Below, piece by piece: positions 24,015-31,428 of a stretch of DNA of 45,055 bases (position 1 is the stretch's first letter; each line of letters opens with the position of its first letter). Made by a program: the position numbers and the translations under genes. Source of the stretch: an uncultured Fusicatenibacter sp. (GTDB taxonomy: Bacteria > Bacillota > Clostridia > Lachnospirales > Lachnospiraceae); the NCBI GenBank assembly GCA_902493585.1, contig CABUPZ010000014.1, forward strand, positions 1 through 45,055, in the 5' to 3' direction. The notes under the pieces were generated by a model that saw only the letters and a list, made by a program, of their open reading frames with translations, did not search any database and had not been told where the DNA came from.

Positions 24015-25067
24015 ATGGCAAAACAAGTGCAGAAAAATACGCTTTCCAACGCGGAAGCCGCCTCCTTCTGTTCCCAGATGGGAATGATCCTCCACGCCGG
24101 CATTTCCGCCATCGAAGGGATTACGATCATGAAAGAGGACGCGGCGTCCCCGCAGGAAGCGGCGATCCTGGAATCCATTTACGACGAATTCATGAAAACC
24201 GGAAATTTTTACGAAGCGCTGAAAAGCTCCGGTGTTTTCCCTTCTTATCTTCTGAACATGGTACGGCTCGGCGAACAGTCCGGCCGTCTGGATGAAGTCA
24301 TGCATGCGCTGGCGGCATATTACGAGCGGGAAGCCAATATTGCCAGCGCGGTCCGCCATGCGGTTACCTATCCGATGATCATGGTAGTCATGATGCTGTT
24401 TATCATTCTTCTTTTATTGACCCGGGTACTCCCGGTCTTCCATCAGGTGTTCAATCAGTTCGGAACCGGCGTCACCGGAATTTCCAAGACCCTGATGGAC
24501 ATCGGAACGGCAATGAACCGGTATTCCGTCGTATTCGTCGTACTGTTTCTGCTCCTTGCCGCCGCTTTTCTGTTCTTTTCCAGAACAACGAAGGGTCGGG
24601 AACTGTTCCTGAAAGCAGCGTCAAAGCTCCGTCTTTCCCATGGAATCAGCGACAAGACTGCAGCCTGCCGTTTTGCGGGAGGCATGGCTCTGACCCTCCG
24701 CAGCGGTCTGACCACCGAGGAAAGCCTTGTGATGGCAGGAAGTTTAAGCGAAAACCCGGCATTTCAGGAAAAATTGGACAAGTGCCGCAGCCTGACAGAA
24801 TCCGGTGAAGATCTTTCCTCCGCGCTGGCGGAATCGGGAATTTTCTCCGGTCTCTACGCGCGTATGGTAACGGTTGGATATAAAACAGGTTCGCTTGACG
24901 AAGTGATGCAGAAGATTGCCGACCGCTACGAGGAAGAGATTGACGAGAAGATCAGCCACACCATCGGAATTCTGGAACCGACACTGGTGGCAGTCCTCTC
25001 GGTAGTGACCGGACTGATCCTTCTGTCGGTGATGCTTCCGCTGATGGGTATTTTGAGCGGATTCTGA
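24015..25067 (+). CDS. Type II secretion / type IV pilus inner-membrane platform protein (PilC/GspF family)
   Basis: A 350-residue platform protein. Two homologous GspF domains are visible: the first (about 10-120) with FCSQMGMILHAGISAIEGI and LLNMVRLGEQSGRLDEVM, and the second (about 215-330) with FAGGMALTLRSGLTTEESL and YARMVTVGYKTGSLDEVMQKIADRYEEEI. Membrane helices occur at about 123-145, 170-190 and 325-347. This is the full duplicated layout of PilC/GspF/ComGB. I start at the ATG at 24015, 8 bases after AAAGGAG. In known systems the platform connects the ATPase to the pseudopilus in the membrane. Confidence 0.93.
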   Translation: MAKQVQKNTLSNAEAASFCSQMGMILHAGISAIEGITIMKEDAASPQEAAILESIYDEFMKTGNFYEALKSSGVFPSYLLNMVRLGEQSGRLDEVMHALAAYYEREANIASAVRHAVTYPMIMVVMMLFIILLLLTRVLPVFHQVFNQFGTGVTGISKTLMDIGTAMNRYSVVFVVLFLLLAAAFLFFSRTTKGRELFLKAASKLRLSHGISDKTAACRFAGGMALTLRSGLTTEESLVMAGSLSENPAFQEKLDKCRSLTESGEDLSSALAESGIFSGLYARMVTVGYKTGSLDEVMQKIADRYEEEIDEKISHTIGILEPTLVAVLSVVTGLILLSVMLPLMGILSGF

Positions 25068-25095
25068 CCGCCATCCGGAAAGGAGTTAAATTTCT

Positions 25096-25434
25096 ATGAA
25101 ACGATTTCAGATGGAGAAATCACGCCGGCAGTATTCCGGAGTTATTTCTGTTCTGCTCTTCTTCGGCATCCTGTTTTTGCTGTATACCGCCGTTCAGAGT
25201 CTGTCCGGGCGGTCCCTGGAAGAACAGGAACAGAACCTGATCCAGGCACTGCGCCAGAGCACGATCCAATGTTATGCAGTGGAAGGCTTTTATCCGGAGA
25301 ATCTTGAATATCTTGAAGAAAATTACGGGATCCGGTATGACCACGATTCCTTTTTTGTGGACTACCAGCCGGACGGACGGAATATCATGCCGGAGATCAC
25401 CGTGATCCGCAAAGGGGAGGGACAGACCGAATGA
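25096..25434 (+). CDS. Small single-pass protein, pseudopilin-like (GspG-like C-terminus)
   Basis: A 112-residue protein with a short basic N-terminus, a hydrophobic helix (about 14-33, YSGVISVLLFFGILFLLYTA) and a soluble part of about 75 residues. The segment STIQCYAVEGFYPENLEYLEENYGIRYD closely follows the layout of GspG-type pseudopilins (alternating Tyr-x-x-Glu-Gly-x-Tyr-Pro). Yet there is no Gly-Phe-Thr-Leu-(I/V)-Glu prepilin peptidase site before the helix, so the protein may stay uncleaved. It is the third gene of the operon, 28 bases after pilC, and overlaps the next gene by 4 bases. The role as a pseudopilin is inference from context and shape. Confidence 0.7.
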   Translation: MKRFQMEKSRRQYSGVISVLLFFGILFLLYTAVQSLSGRSLEEQEQNLIQALRQSTIQCYAVEGFYPENLEYLEENYGIRYDHDSFFVDYQPDGRNIMPEITVIRKGEGQTE

Positions 25435-25994
25435 AAACACAACGATTTCATCATGTGATTGACTTCCTGTTTGCAGCCGCTCTGTTCGGCGTGTTTCTTG
25501 TCTCCTCGGTGATGGTCATCGCCGTCGGCGCGAGAGCCTATCGGAATATCACAGAGAAAAGTCAGGAAGACTACACCCTGCGCACCTCTCTCTCTTACGT
25601 CAACGAGAAACTCCGCCAGGCGGATTCCAATGGCGCGCTGTCGGTGGGAACGGTCGGGGACAGCCCTGCTCTCATGCTGACACAGGATTACGACGGCGAG
25701 TCCTACACGACCTATATTTATGAATATAACGGCTCCCTGTGCGAACTGTTCACAAAATCCGATGCGCCTGCGGACCCGGATTACGGCACGCCGCTGCTCA
25801 CCCTTTCGGATTTCGGGATCGAACGTCTGGCAGATGCCCTCTACCGCGTCTCGATCACCACGGAGGACAGCATGACGTCCTCCCTGCTGCTGCATCCTTT
25901 CAGCACAAATGTAGATTTCGACAACGCCGAAACAGATTCCCCCAGCGCGGGCAGTGAAAGCCCCGGCGTTTCAGAAAGTGAGGTGGAGCCATGA
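25431..25994 (+). CDS. Single-pass membrane protein, minor-pseudopilin-like (DUF4860-like)
   Basis: A 187-residue protein with an N-terminal FHHVIDFLFAAALFGVFLVSSVMVIAVGA stretch (residues ~6-34) containing a transmembrane helix, then RTSLSYVNEKLRQADS (about 52-67) and strands ending in TYIYEYNGSLCELF, a pattern like GspJ/ComGF-type minor pseudopilins and what I recall for DUF4860. A low-complexity Ser/Asp/Glu tail ends the protein. No prepilin cleavage consensus is seen. It overlaps its neighbours by 4 bases on each side (ATGA), so translation is coupled. The DUF name is from memory. Confidence 0.65.
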   Translation: MKTQRFHHVIDFLFAAALFGVFLVSSVMVIAVGARAYRNITEKSQEDYTLRTSLSYVNEKLRQADSNGALSVGTVGDSPALMLTQDYDGESYTTYIYEYNGSLCELFTKSDAPADPDYGTPLLTLSDFGIERLADALYRVSITTEDSMTSSLLLHPFSTNVDFDNAETDSPSAGSESPGVSESEVEP

Positions 25995-26536
25995 AATCCG
26001 GTACAGGTACACAGAGACGTTCCAGCCTCTTTCTGATCGAGCTGATGATTTCCATCTTTTTCTTTGCGATCGCCAGCTCCGTATGTATCCAGCTGTTTGC
26101 CCGGGCAAAACAGATCAGCGATGAGAGTTCGGCAAGAAATCAGGCGCTTCTGCAGGCGGAAAGCGCAGCCTCCGCCTTTTATGCCGGAGACGGCACCCTG
26201 CGTCTGATCCCGGAGGTATTTCCGGAAGCAGCCTCCATGTCCGCTTCCTCTTCCGTAACCGCGGATTCTGATGCTGTCGGCTCTGATGCTTCCGATACTG
26301 ACTTTTCCGAAAACTCTTCCGAAAGCTGTATGGTCTTTTTCGACGAAGACTGGAAGAACTGCACACCCGGTCCGGAAGCGGTATGGCAGATGACCATCTC
26401 CGTTTCCCATGAAGCCGCCGGTCAGGACGCTGCTTCCCTCTCCACCGCAGAGATCCTTGTGGAAGATCCTGACAAAGATACTGTCCTCTATGAACTGCAG
26501 GTACAGTATCACGCGCCCGAAGCGGCTGACCCGTAA
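25991..26536 (+). CDS. Prepilin-like minor pseudopilin
   Basis: A 181-residue protein with the clearest pilin-type N-terminus of the operon: basic leader MKSGTGTQRR, then SSLFLIELMISIFFFAIASS (residues ~11-30). The Glu after a hydrophobic FLI run occupies the place of Glu+5 in FTLIELMVSI, but the invariant Gly before the cleavage point is replaced by Ser, so processing is questionable. The middle (about 70-105) is Ser/Ala/Asp-rich low-complexity sequence, followed by a short beta-rich end. It overlaps the previous gene by 4 bases. Its stop codon TAA (26534-26536) lies within palindromic element copy 7. Confidence 0.7.
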   Translation: MKSGTGTQRRSSLFLIELMISIFFFAIASSVCIQLFARAKQISDESSARNQALLQAESAASAFYAGDGTLRLIPEVFPEAASMSASSSVTADSDAVGSDASDTDFSENSSESCMVFFDEDWKNCTPGPEAVWQMTISVSHEAAGQDAASLSTAEILVEDPDKDTVLYELQVQYHAPEAADP

Positions 26537-26560
26537 CCGTTCAGCCAGCTGAACAGCTAC
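26533..26560. repeat. 28-nt palindromic element, copy 7, overlapping a stop codon
   Basis: Arms GTAACCGTTC and GAACAGCTAC around AGCCAGCT. The TAA in the left GTAAC end is the stop codon of the preceding pseudopilin-like gene; the next gene starts 32 bases downstream. Confidence 0.82.
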
Positions 26561-26592
26561 GCTGACCCATCCGTGAAAGGAGAACGTGATTC

Positions 26593-27024
26593 ATGAACAA
26601 GAAAAAATACCCGGTGGTCAATATCGGAACAACTTCCATCCTGACGGTTTTCGTGATCCTCTGTATGGTTACTTTCGCAGCGCTCTCCCTGCTCACGGCA
26701 AGCAGAAACGCCCAATACAACGATCAGGTACAGGAACGCACCGACGCCTACTATCAGGCGGTGAATCAGGCTTATCAGGAAATCGCCGACATCGACCGCA
26801 CCCTTCAGGAATACTGGACAGACGGCGCCTGGGAACAGGCAGAACCGGAGTATGCCTTCGCCGTTCCCATCGACGAGACTTCCAAACTTTCCGTCCGTCT
26901 GACCACCCATGAACCGGATGCGGAAGACACATCCCTTTATACAATTTCTGAATTTGCAGAGATTTCCACCAAAGAATGGCAGGGAGACCAATCCATGGAA
27001 CTTCTTCCCATGGATCTTGATTAG
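26593..27024 (+). CDS. Single-pass membrane protein, GspK/PilX-like in position
   Basis: A 143-residue protein: basic start, then GTTSILTVFVILCMVTFAALSLLTASRNAQY (about 12-42), a transmembrane helix followed by the S-x-x-N-A-x-Y pattern seen after the helix of GspK/PilX-type minor pilins, then helical and beta segments. A Gly lies before the helix (VNIGTTS), but the FTLIE consensus is absent. Its AAAGGAG site is 10 bases upstream of the ATG, after the palindrome. It is the sixth gene of the operon; pilT starts 12 bases after its stop. Functional assignment is by position and topology only. Confidence 0.6.
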   Translation: MNKKKYPVVNIGTTSILTVFVILCMVTFAALSLLTASRNAQYNDQVQERTDAYYQAVNQAYQEIADIDRTLQEYWTDGAWEQAEPEYAFAVPIDETSKLSVRLTTHEPDAEDTSLYTISEFAEISTKEWQGDQSMELLPMDLD

Positions 27025-27036
27025 GAGGTAATTGAT

Positions 27037-28101
27037 ATGAACACAAATACACCGGAACTTCTTCAGAGAATTTCCGCTCTCGGAGCTTCAGATCTCTTTA
27101 TCATCGCAGGCCGTCCTCTTTCTTACCGCCTGAACGATCAGGTCGTGCAGGACGATTCGGAACGGCTTCTTCCGGACGATACCCGGCAATTGATTGAAGA
27201 CATTTACCATCTTGCGGGAGAACGGGATATGAACACCCTGAACCAGACGGGAGACGATGATTTTTCCTTTGCGCTGCCCGGCATCTCACGTTTCCGTGTC
27301 AGCGCCTATAAACAGAGGGGTTCTCTTGCCGCAGTCATCCGTATCATTACATTTACACTGCCCTCCCCGAAAGAGATGGGAATTCCGGACAATATCATTC
27401 AGCTTTCCGCGCTGAACAAAGGACTTGTGCTGGTCACCGGCCCGGCAGGCAGCGGAAAATCCACCACCCTGTCCTGTATGATCGACCATATCAATCACAC
27501 TCAGGAGAAACATATCATCACTCTGGAGGATCCGCTGGAATACCTCCACCGCCACGACAAAAGTATCGTCAGCCAGCGTGAGATCAACACCGATACGGAA
27601 AGCTATGTGGCAGCCCTGCGGGCGGCCCTGCGCCAGAGCCCGGACGTCATCCTGCTGGGCGAAATGCGTGATTTCGAGACGATACAGGTAGCCATGACCG
27701 CCGCCGAGACGGGACACCTTGTGTTTTCCACACTGCACACCATCGGCACGGCAAACACTATCGATCGGATCATCGATGTCTTTCCTGCCAACCAGCAGCG
27801 CCAGATCGCCGTACAGCTTTCCATGGTACTGCAGGCAGTGATCTGCCAGCAGCTGGTTCCTTCCGTTGACGGAAAACTGGTTCCGGCTTTTGAGATCATG
27901 ACGATGAATCCTGCGATCCGAAATATGATCCGCGACGGAAAAGTGCCGCAGATCGACGGAATCCTCTATTCCTCCGCCAACAACGACAACCTGATGGCGA
28001 TGGATACCTGCCTTGCAAAACTCTTCCGCTCCGGACAGATCACAAAAGAAACCGCACTTTCTTTCGCAACGAATCCGGAGATGCTGGGAAGAAAAATATA
28101 A
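27037..28101 (+). CDS. Type IV pilus / type II secretion ATPase, PilT-like
   Basis: A 354-residue hexameric-type ATPase. It carries the PilT-like N-terminal start (ISALGASDLFIIAGRPLSYRLN), Walker A GPAGSGKST at 135-143, Asp box ITLEDPLEY at 161-169, Walker B VILLGEMRD at 204-212 and His box HLVFSTLHT at 227-235. The N-terminal assembly domain and tetracysteine zinc motif of PilB are absent, so it resembles PilT (or ComGA in size) rather than PilB. In known systems PilT drives retraction; here it is the only ATPase in the operon and may power both directions. Strong AGGAGG site; a strong terminator follows. Confidence 0.93.
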   Translation: MNTNTPELLQRISALGASDLFIIAGRPLSYRLNDQVVQDDSERLLPDDTRQLIEDIYHLAGERDMNTLNQTGDDDFSFALPGISRFRVSAYKQRGSLAAVIRIITFTLPSPKEMGIPDNIIQLSALNKGLVLVTGPAGSGKSTTLSCMIDHINHTQEKHIITLEDPLEYLHRHDKSIVSQREINTDTESYVAALRAALRQSPDVILLGEMRDFETIQVAMTAAETGHLVFSTLHTIGTANTIDRIIDVFPANQQRQIAVQLSMVLQAVICQQLVPSVDGKLVPAFEIMTMNPAIRNMIRDGKVPQIDGILYSSANNDNLMAMDTCLAKLFRSGQITKETALSFATNPEMLGRKI

Positions 28102-28159
28102 TACTCACTCCAAGAAAGCTTTTTATTCTCAGGAAAGTCCAAGAAGCCTCCTATAAATT

Positions 28160-28221
28160 AAAAATCAGCCGGAAGATCCGTCTGTGCCATTTCGCACGGT
28201 TTGATCTTCCGGCTGATTTTT
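28160..28221. terminator. Bidirectional terminator after pilT
   Basis: AAAAATCAGCCGGAAGATC (28160-28178) and its perfect complement (28203-28221) form a 19-bp stem with a 24-nt loop, flanked by A5 and T5. It serves pilT and the convergent CmpB-like gene. Confidence 0.95.
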
Positions 28222-28237
28222 GATAAATTCATTTCTG

Positions 28238-28942
28238 TTATCTGTCCGCCAGATACTGATCGGATGGAATCACAAGGTCCGCCGGTTTCATTTTCGGAAA
28301 ACACTTCTGGAGGATCTCGTCAGAATAATGCTGATCCAGATACTGCTCAAAACGGTTCTGCGGCGGAAGATCCTGGCTGCGTTCGCTCATCCTGAGAAGC
28401 GCAGCCCCGGACATCATTGTCGTCAGCAGCATAAATACTGCAAACCCCTGGGTCAGCAGCCTGCTGCTTTTTCTGGTCTTCTCCATCAGAATCCTGCGGA
28501 TCATCGGATAAATTTTCCTGCACCAGCAGAGAGCCGCCAGTCCCCAGAAGCAGCAGAACACCAGATTCACATATCTTCCCAGGGAAAACGGCAGAGCCGA
28601 ATAATCCCAGAATGTCACATCCAGAACCTTTTCACAGAGAAAACCACAGGCGAATTCAAACATTCCCCCCATTATGTAACCTTTCAGAAAAATCAGTCCG
28701 GAGCTGCTTTCCATATTTCCCTTCAAAAGCAGAGTAAAGAGCACTGCCCCAAGTCCCCAGACGGTACTGATCGGAAAGAACAGATTACTGCTCCTGCTGC
28801 TGTATTCCCCGAACACAAAACAGCACCAGATCGTTTCCAAAATACATCCAATCACACCACCCGCGACAAAAATCCAGAAGATATTATAGAAAGAAAATTC
28901 TTTTTGCCGCGAAGTCTCCTGTACTGTTAATTCGTATTCCAT
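28238..28942 (-). CDS. Putative ABC-transporter permease-like membrane protein (CmpB family)
   Basis: A 234-residue integral membrane protein with five or six hydrophobic segments. The first helix carries VAGGVIGCILETIWCCFVFGEYSSRSS, in which G-x-x-x-E-x-(I/T)-W is characteristic of the CmpB-like family (PF06541, annotated as putative ABC-transporter permease). Then come FFPISTVWGLGAVLFTLLLKG and the GYIMGGMFEFACGFLCEKV segment, with a soluble C-terminal stretch of about 45 residues. No ATPase partner is adjacent and the true function of the family is not known. Good GGAGG site; ends at a shared terminator. Confidence 0.8.
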   Translation of the reverse strand: MEYELTVQETSRQKEFSFYNIFWIFVAGGVIGCILETIWCCFVFGEYSSRSSNLFFPISTVWGLGAVLFTLLLKGNMESSSGLIFLKGYIMGGMFEFACGFLCEKVLDVTFWDYSALPFSLGRYVNLVFCCFWGLAALCWCRKIYPMIRRILMEKTRKSSRLLTQGFAVFMLLTTMMSGAALLRMSERSQDLPPQNRFEQYLDQHYSDEILQKCFPKMKPADLVIPSDQYLADR

Positions 28943-29222
28943 ACTTCTTCCTCCCTGGCGGATTCAGCCTTTTTAAAATCTATTCATTTATACTAGCAGA
29001 TAATATTTAAGTTTTCGATAGCAAAATCTTATTTTTTTCCTAATTTTTCAAACAAATAGGATTTTTTCTGTTTTTTGGTATCGGTAGATTTGCCCCTGGC
29101 GGTTTTCGTCCACATTGTTTCTGGTTCACGGAAACCCTCTAGCCTCCGCACTGACAATCTGCTACAATAGAAACAGCAAAAGCATATGTTTAAGAATCTA
29201 TATGAATACAGGAGGTATCTTC
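28943..29222. other. AT-rich divergent intergenic region
   Basis: It separates the CmpB-like gene (minus) from the deacetylase gene (plus). A hairpin TCCTAATTT/AAATAGGA (29038-29061) is followed by T6 on the plus strand. A TACAAT box at about 29161-29166 is the best -10 for the deacetylase gene but has no good -35 partner. No gene is seen. Confidence 0.45.
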
Positions 29223-30047
29223 ATGATTTGCAAAAACTGTTTCCCGGGCGGTCTTCGAAAAGCCGTCACGTTCAGCTTTGATGACGGGGTCCGCCAGGAT
29301 CTGCGACTGATGGATCTGTTCCGCAGCCATGGCATCAAGGCAACGTTTAATCTGAATTCCGGAATGTTCGGGGGCGATCACACCTGGAATTATAAGAACA
29401 TCGAAGTATCACGTCTTTCCAGAGAGGAAGTGGAAGAAAATTACCGCGATTTTGAGCTTGCCGTCCATACTTCCCACCACCCGGATCTCGTAAAACTGTC
29501 CCGCGAAGGAATCGTCAGCGAGGTTTACAGCGACCGCCAGAACCTGGAAGAGATCGCCGGATATCCGGTGCGGGGAATGGCATATCCCTACGGTACATAC
29601 AGCACGAAAGTGGTGGATATTCTGCGTTCTCTTGGCATCTGCTATTCCCGTACCGTAGAGAGCACACATTCCTTTGGCTTTCCGAAAGACTATCTGACCT
29701 GGCATCCCACCTGCCACTATATGGAAAAGGAAACCCCGGAGCTGATCGACCGGTTTCTGTCCATGGACAGCGATAATCTGTCTCTGTTTTATCTCTGGGG
29801 ACACAGTTACGAACTGGACGGAAACGACAACTGGGATCTGATGGAACAGATCTGCCGGAAATTCGGAGCCGCCCAAGACGTCTGGCGCGCTTCCAATATG
29901 GAAATCTACCTGTACATGCAGGCCCTGAATCAGCTTGTAGTATCCTGCGACCAGAAACTTCTGTACAATCCATCCGCACTGGAAGTCTGGGTAACCGCCG
30001 ACGACAAGATCCTGAAAATAGAAAGTGGAAAAACTGTCCGGATATAA
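29223..30047 (+). CDS. Polysaccharide deacetylase family protein, cytoplasmic form
   Basis: A 274-residue NodB-fold (CE4) protein without signal peptide. Motif 1 FSFDDG (about 17-22) keeps both catalytic/metal aspartates, motif 2 is HTSHHPDL (about 80-87) with the metal-binding His pair, and motif 3 is AYPYGTY (about 120-126). It ends with a beta-rich segment of about 45 residues. These landmarks indicate an active metal-dependent deacetylase. The lack of an export signal suggests an intracellular, imported oligosaccharide as substrate, which fits the neighbouring glycan-use genes, although it is on the opposite strand. I start at the ATG at 29223 (GGAGG 7 bases upstream), not at the long upstream extension. 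Confidence 0.88.
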   Translation: MICKNCFPGGLRKAVTFSFDDGVRQDLRLMDLFRSHGIKATFNLNSGMFGGDHTWNYKNIEVSRLSREEVEENYRDFELAVHTSHHPDLVKLSREGIVSEVYSDRQNLEEIAGYPVRGMAYPYGTYSTKVVDILRSLGICYSRTVESTHSFGFPKDYLTWHPTCHYMEKETPELIDRFLSMDSDNLSLFYLWGHSYELDGNDNWDLMEQICRKFGAAQDVWRASNMEIYLYMQALNQLVVSCDQKLLYNPSALEVWVTADDKILKIESGKTVRI

Positions 30048-30117
30048 GATGACAGTTCGGATATGGATAAGATAGAAGAGAAGCAAAAAAATAAAACAAC
30101 TTAAGATAAACGAAAAC

Positions 30118-30132
30118 AACAGCAGCTTAAAC
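30118..30132 (+). repeat. 15-nt repeat AACAGCAGCTTAAAC, copy 1
   Basis: Identical to 38884-38898; both lie shortly downstream of a plus-strand stop codon. Confidence 0.5.
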
Positions 30133-30164
30133 GAAACAAAAACATGAAAAAGCTCGCCAAAAGC

Positions 30165-30209
30165 CAGAAAGCCGCCGGACACGCATCCACCTGCGCCCAG
30201 CGGCTTTCG
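30165..30209. terminator. Bidirectional hairpin between deacetylase and serine hydrolase genes
   Basis: GAAAGCCGC (30167-30175) and GCGGCTTTC (30200-30208) form a 9-bp stem with a 24-nt loop between convergent genes; T-tracts are poor, so it is a moderate terminator candidate. It starts with CAGAAAGCCGCC, also found at 16321 and 40493. Confidence 0.6.
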
Positions 30210-30245
30210 TCCGCTTTTCCCCCCGCTTTGATTTTCGAACACACT

Positions 30246-31427
30246 CTAAAGCATACGGAACAGAAGATTCCGCACTTTTCTCACCACCGGCGCCACACCG
30301 GAATCTGTTTTCTGAGTCATCAGCAGGATCGTCAATCCTTCCCTCGGACAGTTGGCGAAATAACATCCTTCCCAGCCGTCCCAGCCGTATTCCCCAAGGC
30401 TTCCCATCGCCATGGCTCTGCCCGGCTCCGTGAGTACGCGCATGAGATTTCCATAAGTATGTCCCTCCAGCGCCAGCCAGGAATCCATTCCCCGGCGCTG
30501 GCCCGGTGTCAACGCCCCGGTAGTCAGAAACTCCACAGTGCGTTCTCCCATCAGCCTCTTTCCTTTATAAACGCCTTTCGCCATCAGCATCCCTGCAAAA
30601 TGCGCGTAATCGTCAATGGTTGAAGCAAGTCCCGCGCCGCCGGACTCAAACGCATTGGGAACCGCCATATCGTTCATGATCGCCAGATTGCACCCTTTGT
30701 AAGGGATGAGCTTTTTCTCCGCATCCCACATATACGGAACGATCAGGCGGTCCTGTTTCTCCTGCGGCACGTAGAAATCCGTGTCCGGCATCTCCAGCGG
30801 ACCAAAAAATTCTTCCCGGAGAAACTCACCAAACGTCACGCCTGTGACCGCTTCCACTACAGCTCCCAGCACATCCGCGCCGGAGCTGTACTGCCAGATC
30901 TCACCCGGCTGATACCGCAGCGGACAGCGTCCGATCTGGTTCGCCATCTCTGTGGTCGTCACCGGATGCTCTCCGTACATACGCTCTATTATGTTCTCAT
31001 ATACCTTTGTGGTCTCCCGCTCTGCCGCTGTCTCATCCCCGAGATAAACCAGCCCTGCCGTCATGTTCATCAGGTCCCTGACAGTAGACGGGCGTACTGC
31101 CGGAACCAGCGTTCCGTCGCTCTGACACACTTTCTGATCCGCAAACCCGGGGATCAGTTCTGCCACCGGCTGGGCAAGATCGAGCTTGCCTCTCTCTGCC
31201 AGCATCATGACTGCCGCAGCAGTCACCGGCTTTGTCATGGAATACAGACGGAAAATCGTATCGCGCCGGATCTTCTTCTTTTCCTCCAGATTCGCATACC
31301 CTTCCTCACAGTACAGCTGCTCATTTCCATCTTTTAAAATCAGCAGATTCGCTCCCGGTATTTCCTGGTTGTCCACTGCCCTTTTGATCGTTTCACGAAT
31401 CTCCTGTATGCCTGTCTGACTAAACAT
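30246..31427 (-). CDS. Serine hydrolase of the beta-lactamase class C / esterase family
   Basis: A 393-residue penicillin-binding-protein-like hydrolase: S63-M-T-K66 (nucleophile and base in FRLYSMTKPVTAAAVM), Y180-S-S182 in place of the Tyr-x-Asn motif, and a C-terminal GWDGWEGCYF region where the family has HxG/KTG-like motifs. There is no signal peptide, so it is expected in the cytoplasm and more likely an esterase or peptidase than a beta-lactamase. Its ATG lies 1 base after the stop of the GH3 gene with AAGGGAGA upstream, so it is translationally coupled to a glycosidase; de-esterification of a glycoside or saponin-like plant substrate is a plausible role, by inference. Confidence 0.88.
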   Translation of the reverse strand: MFSQTGIQEIRETIKRAVDNQEIPGANLLILKDGNEQLYCEEGYANLEEKKKIRRDTIFRLYSMTKPVTAAAVMMLAERGKLDLAQPVAELIPGFADQKVCQSDGTLVPAVRPSTVRDLMNMTAGLVYLGDETAAERETTKVYENIIERMYGEHPVTTTEMANQIGRCPLRYQPGEIWQYSSGADVLGAVVEAVTGVTFGEFLREEFFGPLEMPDTDFYVPQEKQDRLIVPYMWDAEKKLIPYKGCNLAIMNDMAVPNAFESGGAGLASTIDDYAHFAGMLMAKGVYKGKRLMGERTVEFLTTGALTPGQRRGMDSWLALEGHTYGNLMRVLTEPGRAMAMGSLGEYGWDGWEGCYFANCPREGLTILLMTQKTDSGVAPVVRKVRNLLFRML

Positions 31428-31428
31428 T

